The translations under genes were made by a program, and so were the position numbers. This document shows, piece after piece, positions 1 through 5,219 of a DNA stretch of 6,396 nucleotides; position 1 is the stretch's first letter; every line of letters starts with the position of its first letter. The notes under the pieces were generated by a model. The model made no database searches. It was not told the DNA's origin and was given only the letters and a program-made list of their open reading frames with translations. The stretch is from JAQVUB01 sp033809415 (lineage in GTDB: Bacteria > Verrucomicrobiota > Lentisphaeria > Oligosphaerales > Oligosphaeraceae), in NCBI GenBank assembly GCA_033809415.1, contig JAPXLT010000266.1, forward strand, positions 1 through 6,396, written 5' to 3'.

Positions 1-4
1 CCAC

Positions 5-116
5 GCACCCTGCCCCCTGCACCCTGCACCCTGCACCCTGCACCCCGCACCCTGTCCCCTGCACCCTGCACCCTGCACCCTGCACCCTGCACCCTGCACC
101 CTGCACCCCGCACCCT
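5..116. repeat. Heptanucleotide tandem array, 16 units
   Basis: Sixteen consecutive 7-base units read GCACCCT on the plus strand. Twelve are perfect; units 2, 6, 8 and 15 are GCCCCCT, GCACCCC, GTCCCCT and GCACCCC. The pair GCACCCC-GCACCCT occurs at units 6-7 and again at 15-16, nine units apart, which hints at block duplication. The last base of the array is also part of the TAA stop codon (118-116) of the propeller gene, so the array starts exactly where coding ends. On the minus strand each unit carries GGG with TGCA between successive G runs, which is the spacing of a potential G-quadruplex. The first four bases (CCAC) do not fit the unit, so the left end of the array may lie here. Heptamer arrays of this general kind are known as STRRs in cyanobacteria; I do not infer that lineage. 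Confidence 0.95.
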
Positions 117-1369
117 TACGCATAGAACTCTCGGAAGAATTCGGCGAGTGTGCCATGATATTCCGCTGTCTGGTTATCTGCGACTCCCCACTGGTTTCCG
201 CCGCAGAAGAAGGCGCGGACGCCCCCATCCTTCTCAAGATATTCCGCATCACTTGCATTGAGGTCGTAGACATCTGGATGTCCTTCTGGATCAGGGCGGT
301 GTCCGTAGTCGGGCAGCAGCACGGCGCGTCCGGCGGGAGCATCCTCCCAGTGAATCAAATCCTTCGAGCGAGTCACCGAGGTGCGATAGTTGAGTTTTCT
401 GACGACCGGATGGACAAACATATCAACATAGGTTAGATAGTAATACTGCTCTTCCGGAATCCAGTAAAGGGCGGGGCCGCCGGTGTATTTCTCCTTGCCA
501 TAGATGGCGCCGGGGATTTTACGCCAGTGGATCAGATCGTCCGATTCGGCGAATTTCAAGGTAAAGATGGGATACTTCGGATCATTGGTTTCATAGAGCA
601 GTACGAATCGGCGTCCGTCATGCGTGATGGTATTGTTGAAGATGCTTTCACCGTCAGCGGAGACATCCAGCACACAGACAGGGGCGGTCCAGCTGATCAG
701 GTCCTTCGACGAAATCATGTTGATTCTCGAACTGGTCCAGCCCTTTGCCTCGCCCAGATCGAGTGCGAAGCAGTAGCAAATATCCTTCCAAACGAAGGCA
801 GTGGCGAAATAGTGGTTCATCAAAGGAATTGAAATCAGCCTGTCGTCCTCCACACGGCGTATCCTGAAATGATCCTCGTGCGGATGACTGCCAACGGCAG
901 CTGCCGGGTAAAGATAATGCGCCATCACATTTTCGACCCGGTATTCGCAACCCCGAAACAAGAACGGCGTCACCTCGCCGGGAAGCGCGGCTGAATCAAG
1001 CCGTTTCCGATTTGTCAGAGGGGGATTCCATCCTGGGACAGGCGGAAGGTCCGGCCAGCGTTCCTTTGGCCAAGTTGTCTTGTGCGAAAAGACATACAGC
1101 CACACCTTGTCGCCAAAACGCTTGTCGGACGCGACTTGCACGCCGAGTTCCGCAAACGCACTCGCCAACGCCTCGGCATCCGCCGCAGTTTCCGGTTCAA
1201 ATACGGCGTAGTCGGGTTGAGTGTCGGTATTATGGACTTTCCTGTCTGAAAGACTGACCAGGACATCCCCGGCAGTCACCAGAGTCATATCACTCCAGGC
1301 CAGTTTCCAATGTTCCTTGTACCGTTTGATTCCATCAGTAATAAAATCCCTCGATTCACCAGCTTGCAT
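116..1369 (-). CDS. Five-bladed beta-propeller glycosidase-like protein (GH43/GH32/GH130-type fold)
   Basis: A 417-residue protein with no signal peptide, so probably cytoplasmic. Three blade motifs of the type S-x-D-L-I-x-W lie at residues 221-227, 276-282 and 335-341. Their 55-59 residue spacing fits successive propeller blades. TGGPALYW (296-303), the stretch around NNTITHDG (246-253) and FFCGGNQWG near 387-395 look like further blade strands. This signature is shared by the clans of GH43, GH32/68, GH117 and GH130 enzymes, which cleave or phosphorolyse glycosides. I cannot choose a family or substrate by eye, nor assign the catalytic acids. The first 125 or so residues do not look like propeller; 53-95 (DYAVFEPETA... 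to WLYVF) resembles a small alpha/beta unit. The ATG is preceded by AGGAGG seven bases upstream (1377-1382), which settles the start. It is the last gene of the leftward series, 441 bp from the M24 gene, with a repeat-rich leader of its own. Confidence 0.75.
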   Translation of the reverse strand: MQAGESRDFITDGIKRYKEHWKLAWSDMTLVTAGDVLVSLSDRKVHNTDTQPDYAVFEPETAADAEALASAFAELGVQVASDKRFGDKVWLYVFSHKTTWPKERWPDLPPVPGWNPPLTNRKRLDSAALPGEVTPFLFRGCEYRVENVMAHYLYPAAAVGSHPHEDHFRIRRVEDDRLISIPLMNHYFATAFVWKDICYCFALDLGEAKGWTSSRINMISSKDLISWTAPVCVLDVSADGESIFNNTITHDGRRFVLLYETNDPKYPIFTLKFAESDDLIHWRKIPGAIYGKEKYTGGPALYWIPEEQYYYLTYVDMFVHPVVRKLNYRTSVTRSKDLIHWEDAPAGRAVLLPDYGHRPDPEGHPDVYDLNASDAEYLEKDGGVRAFFCGGNQWGVADNQTAEYHGTLAEFFREFYA

Positions 1370-1398
1370 AATAAATCCTCCTGAAAATGCGGCAACTT

Positions 1399-1491
1399 AT
1401 GGACGATGGACAGGGACAGGAATGGACACGATGGACCGAATGGACAAGAATGGACTGCTGAATGGACAATGGACAGGGGACAGGAATGGAA
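1399..1491. repeat. Irregular ATGGAC array in the leader of the propeller gene
   Basis: ATGGAC occurs eight times, starting at 1399, 1406, 1422, 1431, 1440, 1450, 1462 and 1469, followed by a variant ATGGAA at 1486. Spacings are 7, 16, 9, 9, 10, 12, 7 and 17 bases. A longer block, ATGGACAGGG then ACAGGAATGGA, opens the array at 1406 and closes it at 1469 with one extra G. The array ends 30 bases before the start codon of the leftward gene, so it would be transcribed in that gene's leader unless transcription starts inside it. Confidence 0.85.
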
Positions 1492-1514
1492 ACGCCCTGT
1501 CAGAAAGACTTTCA

Positions 1515-1580
1515 AAAAACCGATGCGCAAGTTTCTGACCTTGAAGCTCTTTCTCATTTTTGAGAAACTTTTTGGTTTTT
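1515..1580. other. Overlapping stem-loops with alternative pairings
   Basis: TTTCTCA (1550-1556) and TGAGAAA (1561-1567) form a perfect 7-bp stem with a TTTT loop. AAGTTTCT (1529-1536) and AGAAACTT (1563-1570) form an 8-bp stem that uses part of the same right arm, so the two folds exclude each other. AAAAACC (1515-1521) and GGTTTTT (1574-1580) can close the whole structure. On the minus strand the structure ends in GGTTTTTT (1521-1514), upstream of the propeller gene. The geometry resembles an attenuator, but no leader peptide or known riboswitch class was recognised. Confidence 0.4.
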
Positions 1581-1597
1581 CGGCGATGGGAGAGGGA

Positions 1598-1654
1598 GCC
1601 GGCTTCATGCCGGCGAGCCGCCGGCGCTCCATATCGCCTCCGACGCAATTGCGT
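1598..1654. repeat. GCCGGC hairpin cluster and ACGCAATTGCGT palindrome
   Basis: GCCGGC occurs at 1598, 1609 and 1620, exactly 11 bases apart. GCCGGC-TTCAT-GCCGGC (1598-1614) is one hairpin. GCCGGCG-AGC-CGCCGGC (1609-1625) is a stronger one sharing the middle arm. ACGCAATTGCGT (1643-1654) is a perfect 12-bp palindrome. In my recollection, GCCGGC-type hairpins like this are dispersed intergenic repeats in Lentisphaerae and Verrucomicrobia. No T run follows directly, so this is not a simple terminator. Confidence 0.7.
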
Positions 1655-1702
1655 AAAGCCGATCTTGGCACATGGCATTCCGATAGATCCTTCCGGTTTG
1701 CT

Positions 1703-1746
1703 GTCCGTGTAAAGTCCGTGTCCCGTCCGTGTAAAGTCCGTGTGGG
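1703..1746. repeat. Four 11-mers, GTCCGTGT plus a homotrinucleotide
   Basis: GTCCGTGT is repeated four times at an exact 11-base period (1703, 1714, 1725, 1736). The three bases after each copy are AAA, CCC, AAA and GGG in turn. Seen as pairs, this is a 19-bp exact direct repeat (1703-1721 and 1725-1743). It lies 21 bp from the tail repeat at 1767. Confidence 0.9.
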
Positions 1747-1766
1747 TTGCGGGTGATCAGTCCGCG

Positions 1767-1800
1767 CCAAGCCTTTTCGTGTGGTTCGTGGTTAAAAAAA
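1767..1800 (-). repeat. 34-bp tail repeat, copy 1 (downstream of the M24 gene)
   Basis: This stretch is identical over 34 bases to 4203-4236. On the minus strand it begins with seven T, then AACCACGAACC, ACACGAAAAGG and CTTGG. It starts ten bases after the stop codon of the M24 gene. A related copy follows the regulator gene at 6032-6071 on the plus strand. In all three cases the T run faces the gene's 3' end, so it may act as a weak terminator tail, although no strong hairpin precedes it here. Confidence 0.9.
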
Positions 1801-1810
1801 GCAAGCATCT

Positions 1811-3166
1811 TTAATAGGACACAAAACTTTGTACTGACACGGGCAGTTTTGTGGTGCATTCGACGTTTTTACCTTCTTTAATCAGGGTATCTTCGATCAC
1901 CAGGAAGTCGAATCCCGGGATGCGTACGTCATTCCAGTGTTCACCGATGCCTCGCAGAGCCACATCGAGCATGGTGACGATGTTATTGCCAAGGGGATTT
2001 TCGCTCTCGAGGGTGATTGCACCGTAGAATTCCTGGCATTCCGTATATCCGGAGTTATGGGTTCCGGTGTAGGGTTTCAGGCGTACCAGATCAACTTCCT
2101 TCCCGATTCTCCCCGAGACTTCGTCGGAATGTTGTGCAAAGTAATCAACCAGAGCCTGCTCCTGGATTTTGGCGGGGAGATTTTCTTTGGCGACACGGCA
2201 GAAGGCGTCGTAGCCGACCTGATAGGCGCCCTCTACAAGATCGAAGAAGTATTTCTGCTCCGCAGTGACTTGCTCCGGCGAAGGTGCCAGGATGACTGAG
2301 CGCCGGATGCAGGCGTTGAGTCCGTCGCAGCGTGTGCCGACCCCCAGATGAACGTAATCGCCTTCCTGAAGTACCCGGTTCAGGGCTTTTCCGATCAGGG
2401 TGCGGTTGGCATCGCCGCCGCCGACCATGATGTCAAAACCGAGTTCTTCCGCGCCGAGTTCACGGGCGACGAAATATCCCCAGGCGGCAACTTGCGTTTC
2501 CAGCAGACCCGGGCGGAGTACCCGGAGTAAGGCTTCCATGGCAGCGTCTGCGATTGTAGAGGCTGCTCTGACCAGAGCCAGTTCTGCCGGACTCTTCTCA
2601 TATTTGATCTTCCAATACAGCTCCTGTCCCTCAAAGATATTTTCCGCGCCAAGCAACAATGCGCAATTATCAACCAGAGCCGCCGGAACAACTTGGCGGG
2701 GCGACAACAAAGCGAGAGTCTTTGGCATTGAACCGCCGTTTGCTGCCTTGAAGATATCTTCCAAGCTTTCCGCCTCGACAGGATACTTTTCATCGGCGAG
2801 CTGAAGAATTTCCGCCTTGTGGATCATTGCTCCGGAGCGCGGAGAGAGTTGTTCTGCCGCATAGCCTCCTTCGAGTCCGGCAACTAGATGAAACCCTGTT
2901 TTGCCGACGATACCGGCGACCTGTTCCACGCTGATGTTGGTATTTCCACCCAGATAGGGGACATCGCCGCAATAATGTTCGTCTGAAAAAACCAGGCCGA
3001 CATCGAAGCCATTTGCTGCAAGAGCGTTTTGCACTTTGCTGCAGCGCTCCAGAAACTCGGCCTTACCGATTCTTACAAATGGATCGATTCTCGGGGTCTT
3101 CTTCAGGATGGCCAGAACTTTTTCAAAATCATCTCTCAAGCGGGATTCGTCAGTTTGAAAAACCAT
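1811..3166 (-). CDS. M24-family (creatinase/aminopeptidase P fold) protein with altered metal site
   Basis: A 451-residue protein. Residues about 35-175 look like the creatinase N-terminal domain, and about 190-435 like the pita-bread catalytic domain. The segment G269-D270-Y-V-H-L-G275-V-G277 through G282-L-N-A-C286-I-R-R aligns without gaps to the family's 'GDLVLIDxGxxxxGYxxDITR'. The two aspartate metal ligands are therefore G275 and C286 here. Of the other ligands, H370 (in TGTHNSG) and E425 (in LVIEDT) are present, and D401 replaces the usual Glu. The upstream active-site His also seems to be absent. Canonical M24 peptidases need two metals; creatinase shares the fold without metal. The protein may therefore be a creatinase-like hydrolase, a one-metal enzyme or inactive, and a substrate cannot be named. 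The start is fixed by AAAGGAG, eight bases before the ATG. It lies 24 bp after the deacetylase gene, a likely operon. No signal peptide is seen. Confidence 0.85.
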   Translation of the reverse strand: MVFQTDESRLRDDFEKVLAILKKTPRIDPFVRIGKAEFLERCSKVQNALAANGFDVGLVFSDEHYCGDVPYLGGNTNISVEQVAGIVGKTGFHLVAGLEGGYAAEQLSPRSGAMIHKAEILQLADEKYPVEAESLEDIFKAANGGSMPKTLALLSPRQVVPAALVDNCALLLGAENIFEGQELYWKIKYEKSPAELALVRAASTIADAAMEALLRVLRPGLLETQVAAWGYFVARELGAEELGFDIMVGGGDANRTLIGKALNRVLQEGDYVHLGVGTRCDGLNACIRRSVILAPSPEQVTAEQKYFFDLVEGAYQVGYDAFCRVAKENLPAKIQEQALVDYFAQHSDEVSGRIGKEVDLVRLKPYTGTHNSGYTECQEFYGAITLESENPLGNNIVTMLDVALRGIGEHWNDVRIPGFDFLVIEDTLIKEGKNVECTTKLPVSVQSFVSY

Positions 3167-3190
3167 TATATCAGCTCCTTTGTTGATACT

Positions 3191-3883
3191 TTAGAATTTC
3201 AGCAGGTCTTGTATGTTGGCTACTGCCTTCGGGCGGTAGGAAGAACGCCGGAAAGCCTCTCCATATTTCACGCCAATCATCTGCCCTCGCAGCAATGCTC
3301 GACCGGTGATCATCTGCGCGGCGCCACCGACAATACCGCTTTGCGATCCGTAGACCTCCATTGCCTCGAGCTTTACCTCGAACACTTCGGTAATATCGAC
3401 GACGACACCGGGTTCCGGCATCGTCTCGATCACCTCGAATTCATACAGCGGCGACATTGGGAAGACAGGCGCCGCCTCCATGGCGCAGGCCAGTGACGCA
3501 TGAAACCAGGCTTCGGTGACGGTTTTGGAAACTGCCTGATGGTCATTATAGTCACGGCAACCGTGCGTGAATATCGCATCCGGACGAAATTCCCGGATAT
3601 GATGAATCACCGCACGGTATCCGGCGTTGCCCACACGCAGGTCCCAATCCAGTCCATGAAGATTAAAATACTCCTGGATGCCCAGTATTTCGCAGACCTT
3701 GCCGATTTCCGCATGACGGGTTGCGACAATGGAATCGCGTTCTTCCTGCAAGGCATATCCTTCAGCCCCCTCGGAAAATGTCACTAGGCGAATTTGCGCC
3801 CCGGCCATAGCAAACAATCGGATGGAACCGCCCATGCCAATGACTTCATCATCGGCATGCGCACAGAAAATCAGAATTCTCAT
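3191..3883 (-). CDS. PIG-L/LmbE-family N-deacetylase
   Basis: A 230-residue protein, typical family length. The N-terminal strand and loop MRILIFCAHADDE carries the zinc motif at residues 8-13, with H9 and D12 as ligands and D11 as the likely catalytic base. The usual proline of AHPDDE is alanine (A10). The second motif, DYNDH (111-115), supplies the third ligand H115. The C-terminal part (TGRALLRGQMIGVKYGEAFR, about 193-212) matches the family's conserved end. Members are zinc-dependent and remove acetyl or related acyl groups from the amino group of a sugar such as a GlcNAc conjugate (MshB, BshB, PIG-L, LmbE relatives). The exact substrate cannot be read from sequence. No signal peptide, hence cytoplasmic. 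An AGGAT element lies just before the ATG, weaker than the sites of its neighbours. It is followed 24 bp later by the M24 gene and probably heads that pair. Confidence 0.9.
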   Translation of the reverse strand: MRILIFCAHADDEVIGMGGSIRLFAMAGAQIRLVTFSEGAEGYALQEERDSIVATRHAEIGKVCEILGIQEYFNLHGLDWDLRVGNAGYRAVIHHIREFRPDAIFTHGCRDYNDHQAVSKTVTEAWFHASLACAMEAAPVFPMSPLYEFEVIETMPEPGVVVDITEVFEVKLEAMEVYGSQSGIVGGAAQMITGRALLRGQMIGVKYGEAFRRSSYRPKAVANIQDLLKF

Positions 3884-3976
3884 ACGATCCTACCATTTCC
3901 CAACTTCTTTTCGTGCTACTATCCCTCAAAATCCTCTCTTTTGTGCAAGGTTTTTCAGAAAAGCAATCTCCAAGTC

Positions 3977-4009
3977 ATTGGCATACAGCCCTTTTAAGGT
4001 ACTGCCAAT
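3977..4009. promoter_or_regulatory. Possible operator: ATTGGCA inverted repeat
   Basis: ATTGGCA (3977-3983) and TGCCAAT (4003-4009) are perfect 7-bp inverted arms 26 bp apart centre to centre, upstream of the deacetylase gene. On the minus strand TTGGCA (4008-4003) is also a fair -35 hexamer, but the matching -10 (TATGCC, 17 bases on) is poor. It could be a chance repeat; nothing ties it to a given regulator. Confidence 0.25.
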
Positions 4010-4023
4010 TCCTGTCTTTTTTT

Positions 4024-4079
4024 CTCCGACTGATCCGACTGATCCGTCCGATCCGTCCGATCCGACTGATCAGTCGGAG
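4024..4079. repeat. 9-mer array with five evenly spaced GATC sites and inverted end
   Basis: Five 9-base units start at 4025, 4034, 4043, 4052 and 4061: TCCGACTGA twice, TCCGTCCGA twice, then TCCGACTGA. A sixth unit at 4070-4078, TCAGTCGGA, is the exact reverse complement of the first type. The last two make an 18-bp perfect palindrome (4061-4078), and CTCCGACTGA (4024-4033) can pair with TCAGTCGGAG (4070-4079). GATC falls at 4032, 4041, 4050, 4059 and 4068, exactly every nine bases. Confidence 0.92.
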
Positions 4080-4115
4080 AAAACAATAGACCAGATCACA
4101 AATTCGCGGGCCATT

Positions 4116-4132
4116 CCATCCGTCAAAGCAGC
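4116..4132 (-). repeat. Shared intergenic module, copy 1
   Basis: The minus strand reads GCTGCTTTGACGGATGG, identical to the plus strand at 6088-6104. Similarity extends on both sides (GTAGGGTC before, AATGGC after, against ATAGGGGTT and GAGGGC). The inverted-orientation copies each lie downstream of a gene, after a tail repeat and hairpin. No function recognised. Confidence 0.8.
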
Positions 4133-4143
4133 GACCCTACAAA

Positions 4144-4170
4144 TTTTCCGAGTTTTCCGTGCTTTCCGTG
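4144..4170 (-). repeat. Three 9-mers of CACGGAAA type
   Basis: On the minus strand the stretch reads CACGGAAAG, CACGGAAAA, CTCGGAAAA, three tandem 9-base units. It sits directly after the terminator-like hairpin. It resembles the ACGAA/ACACGAAAA tails in composition and period, so it may be a degenerate relative. Confidence 0.7.
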
Positions 4171-4173
4171 GAC

Positions 4174-4201
4174 AAAAAATAGGTTGTGGGCGCCAGCCCA
4201 C
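4174..4201 (-). terminator. Probable weak intrinsic terminator of the 5081-4248 gene
   Basis: On the minus strand GTGGGC-TGGC-GCCCAC (4201-4186) is followed by AACCTA and then six T (4179-4174). The six-base gap before the T run makes it weaker than the version at 6014-6041, which has the same stem. The hairpin begins about 47 bases after the stop codon. A small hairpin CCATC-CTTT-GATGG overlaps the stop codon itself, and a T7 run follows it. Confidence 0.55.
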
Positions 4202-4202
4202 C

Positions 4203-4236
4203 CCAAGCCTTTTCGTGTGGTTCGTGGTTAAAAAAA
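4203..4236 (-). repeat. 34-bp tail repeat, copy 2 (downstream of the 5081-4248 gene)
   Basis: Identical over 34 bases to 1767-1800 and in the same orientation relative to its upstream gene, starting 12 bases after the stop. It consists of seven T followed by AACCACGAACC and ACACGAAAAGG. Directly after it comes the GTGGGC hairpin. Confidence 0.9.
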
Positions 4237-4247
4237 TGGGTTATCCA

Positions 4248-5081
4248 TCAAAGGATGGTTCTGGTTTGGCGGATCCAGTTCCAGAAGTTGCGGAGATATT
4301 CCGCTTGGCGGCGGTGATCCTCCCGGCAGAAGTATCCGCTTTGGATGACGCACCAGCCATCCAGGGTTCCGGCCTCGAGTTGTGAAAGGATTTTGCTGCA
4401 CTGGAGCCTCAGGTACTTCATTGGCATGGGGCGGTTTCCGCCGCCAAAATCATGCATAAACTGCCCTTGGTTCAACACCTTGTCCGGGAACATTTCCCGG
4501 AGACGGCGCAGCTCATCGGCATAGAGTGCGTCCCAGAAATAGTCCGTGGGAACCCAGTTCCAGACAGAAATGCCGTCGAAGTCATCGCGGTAGGGCAGCA
4601 AGTCAGCCGGGTTCTGCAGTGTATAATACTGAACGATGTAAAGCTTCAACGCCGGATTCTTGGATTTGAGCGCCGCGTTGATTTCATGCAGTTCAGCTGG
4701 AGTTATATCGCGGCTCGGACCGGTTTCCGAACGAAAATCGTCAATCAAGGCGCCTTTGATGGCTGGATATTTCAGTGAAAGCTCGCTGACTCGAGCTGCC
4801 GCTTCCTTATAGAAGAGTTCCCATCCGCCGAGGCCTGGGCCATTCGTTTCAATGTGAGTCAAACCGCAGATAATCGAGGGAATGCCATCGAGCCGATTCA
4901 ATTGGTTTTCGTTCAAGGCATCGAGATCGTGGAGTGGATTCATCCAGAAAGCGCAGCCGCAGCCAAGGTAGTCCACCGCCGTTTCCAGGCTGCATTGTGT
5001 CAAGCCGTTGACAAACATTGCTTTTCCAGGAACCTTATCGAGAATATATCCCCAGACACAGAACCGTTCATCCTTTTTCAT
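4248..5081 (-). CDS. Hypothetical protein, possibly TIM-barrel glycosidase-like
   Basis: A 277-residue protein that I do not recognise with certainty. Regularly spaced strand-like segments end in acidic or aromatic residues: CVWGYILD (8-15), CAFWMNPLHD (43-52), IPSIICGLTHIE (67-78), IKGALIDDF (108-116), LKLYIVQYY (145-153), DDFDGISVWNW (166-176), KVLNQGQFMHDFGGG (201-215) and LDGWCVIQS (240-248). This alternation suggests a (beta/alpha)8 barrel, and D114/D115 or D211 could be active-site acids; that is inference. It has no signal peptide or membrane segment. The start is supported by AAAGGAG six to seven bases before the ATG. It is the first leftward gene, divergent from the AraC-type regulator with a good promoter between them, so it is the most likely direct target of that regulator. 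It is followed by a hairpin and tail repeat that probably separate it from the deacetylase gene. Confidence 0.7.
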   Translation of the reverse strand: MKKDERFCVWGYILDKVPGKAMFVNGLTQCSLETAVDYLGCGCAFWMNPLHDLDALNENQLNRLDGIPSIICGLTHIETNGPGLGGWELFYKEAAARVSELSLKYPAIKGALIDDFRSETGPSRDITPAELHEINAALKSKNPALKLYIVQYYTLQNPADLLPYRDDFDGISVWNWVPTDYFWDALYADELRRLREMFPDKVLNQGQFMHDFGGGNRPMPMKYLRLQCSKILSQLEAGTLDGWCVIQSGYFCREDHRRQAEYLRNFWNWIRQTRTIL

Positions 5082-5136
5082 CCAAGACTCCTTTTCGTTG
5101 TGAAAACATGTTGAATTCTACAGATTTCATTACATT

Positions 5137-5175
5137 CGCCCCACTTGCAATAATTTGCGTTCCACCTTACATTAT
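5137..5175. promoter_or_regulatory. Possible AraC-type direct-repeat operator
   Basis: CGCCCCACTTGCAATAAT (5137-5154) and CGTTCCACCTTACATTAT (5158-5175) match at 11 of 18 positions with a 21-base offset, keeping CG, CCAC, T, AT and AT. Two direct half-sites 21 bp apart is the arrangement known for AraC at araI. The pair covers the -10 region of the leftward promoter and the proposed rightward promoter, so binding could repress or reset both. Similarity is modest and could be chance. Confidence 0.35.
5145..5173 (+). promoter_or_regulatory. Weak candidate promoter for the AraC-type regulator
   Basis: TTGCAA (5145-5150), a 17-base spacer and TACATT (5168-5173) each match four of six consensus bases. 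The -10 would overlap the opposing promoter's -10 (5171-5176). No better plus-strand candidate was seen between 5082 and 5219. Confidence 0.3.
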
Positions 5176-5198
5176 AACTGTTTTTCGAGGAAAGTAAA
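5171..5198 (-). promoter_or_regulatory. Sigma70-like promoter for the leftward gene series
   Basis: On the minus strand TTTACT (5198-5193) is followed after 16 bases by a perfect TATAAT (5176-5171). Transcription would start near 5164 and give a leader of about 80 bases before the ATG at 5081. It is the best promoter seen in the window and faces the divergent regulator gene. Confidence 0.65.
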
Positions 5199-5219
5199 TG
5201 TCATAAGGTTTAAAAATAG

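Larger units (their letters stand above)
1370..1810. other. Gene-free repeat-rich spacer (441 bp)
   Basis: No convincing gene lies here; the open frames across it are low-complexity translations of repeats. In the leftward direction it holds the tail repeat after the M24 stop (1800-1767), a four-unit 11-mer array (1746-1703), a perfect palindrome (1654-1643), a GCCGGC hairpin cluster (1629-1598), a foldable AT-rich stretch (1580-1515), an irregular ATGGAC array (1490-1399) and the ribosome binding site of the propeller gene. The propeller gene must have either a promoter inside this region or read-through from upstream. I saw no clear minus-strand promoter. Confidence 0.8.
3884..4247. other. 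Gene-free repeat-rich spacer (364 bp)
   Basis: No convincing gene lies here; an open frame crossing the 9-mer array only yields a three-residue periodic peptide. In the leftward direction it contains a 34-bp tail repeat (4236-4203), a terminator-like hairpin (4201-4174), three 9-mers of CACGGAAA type (4170-4144), a module shared with 6088-6104 (4132-4116), a 9-mer GATC array (4079-4024) and an AT-rich leader of the deacetylase gene with an inverted repeat (4009-3977). A promoter for the deacetylase and M24 pair would be expected in 3884-4020; I saw only weak candidates. Confidence 0.8.

Noticed and set aside
5..116. CRISPR array
   Set aside because: The units are 7 bases with no spacers, and no cas genes are present.
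1703..1746. CRISPR-like repeat-spacer pattern
   Set aside because: An 8-base core with 3-base spacers is far too small for any CRISPR type.
1285..1770. Open frame of 161 codons over the spacer right of the propeller gene
   Set aside because: Its translation consists of repeat DNA (VHSAVHSCPFGPSCPF and similar) and its end lies inside the propeller gene; no credible protein features.
1767..4236. Composite transposon or prophage bounded by the 34-bp identical repeats
   Set aside because: The repeats are in direct orientation but a relative also follows the regulator, and no transposase or integrase lies between them; a dispersed gene-end repeat explains them better.
3729..4385. Open frame of 218 codons with a TDPTDPSDPSDP stretch
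   Set aside because: The acidic repeat is only the 9-mer DNA array read in frame; the frame runs antisense through the deacetylase start, the spacer and the next gene's end, with no ribosome site or recognised domain.
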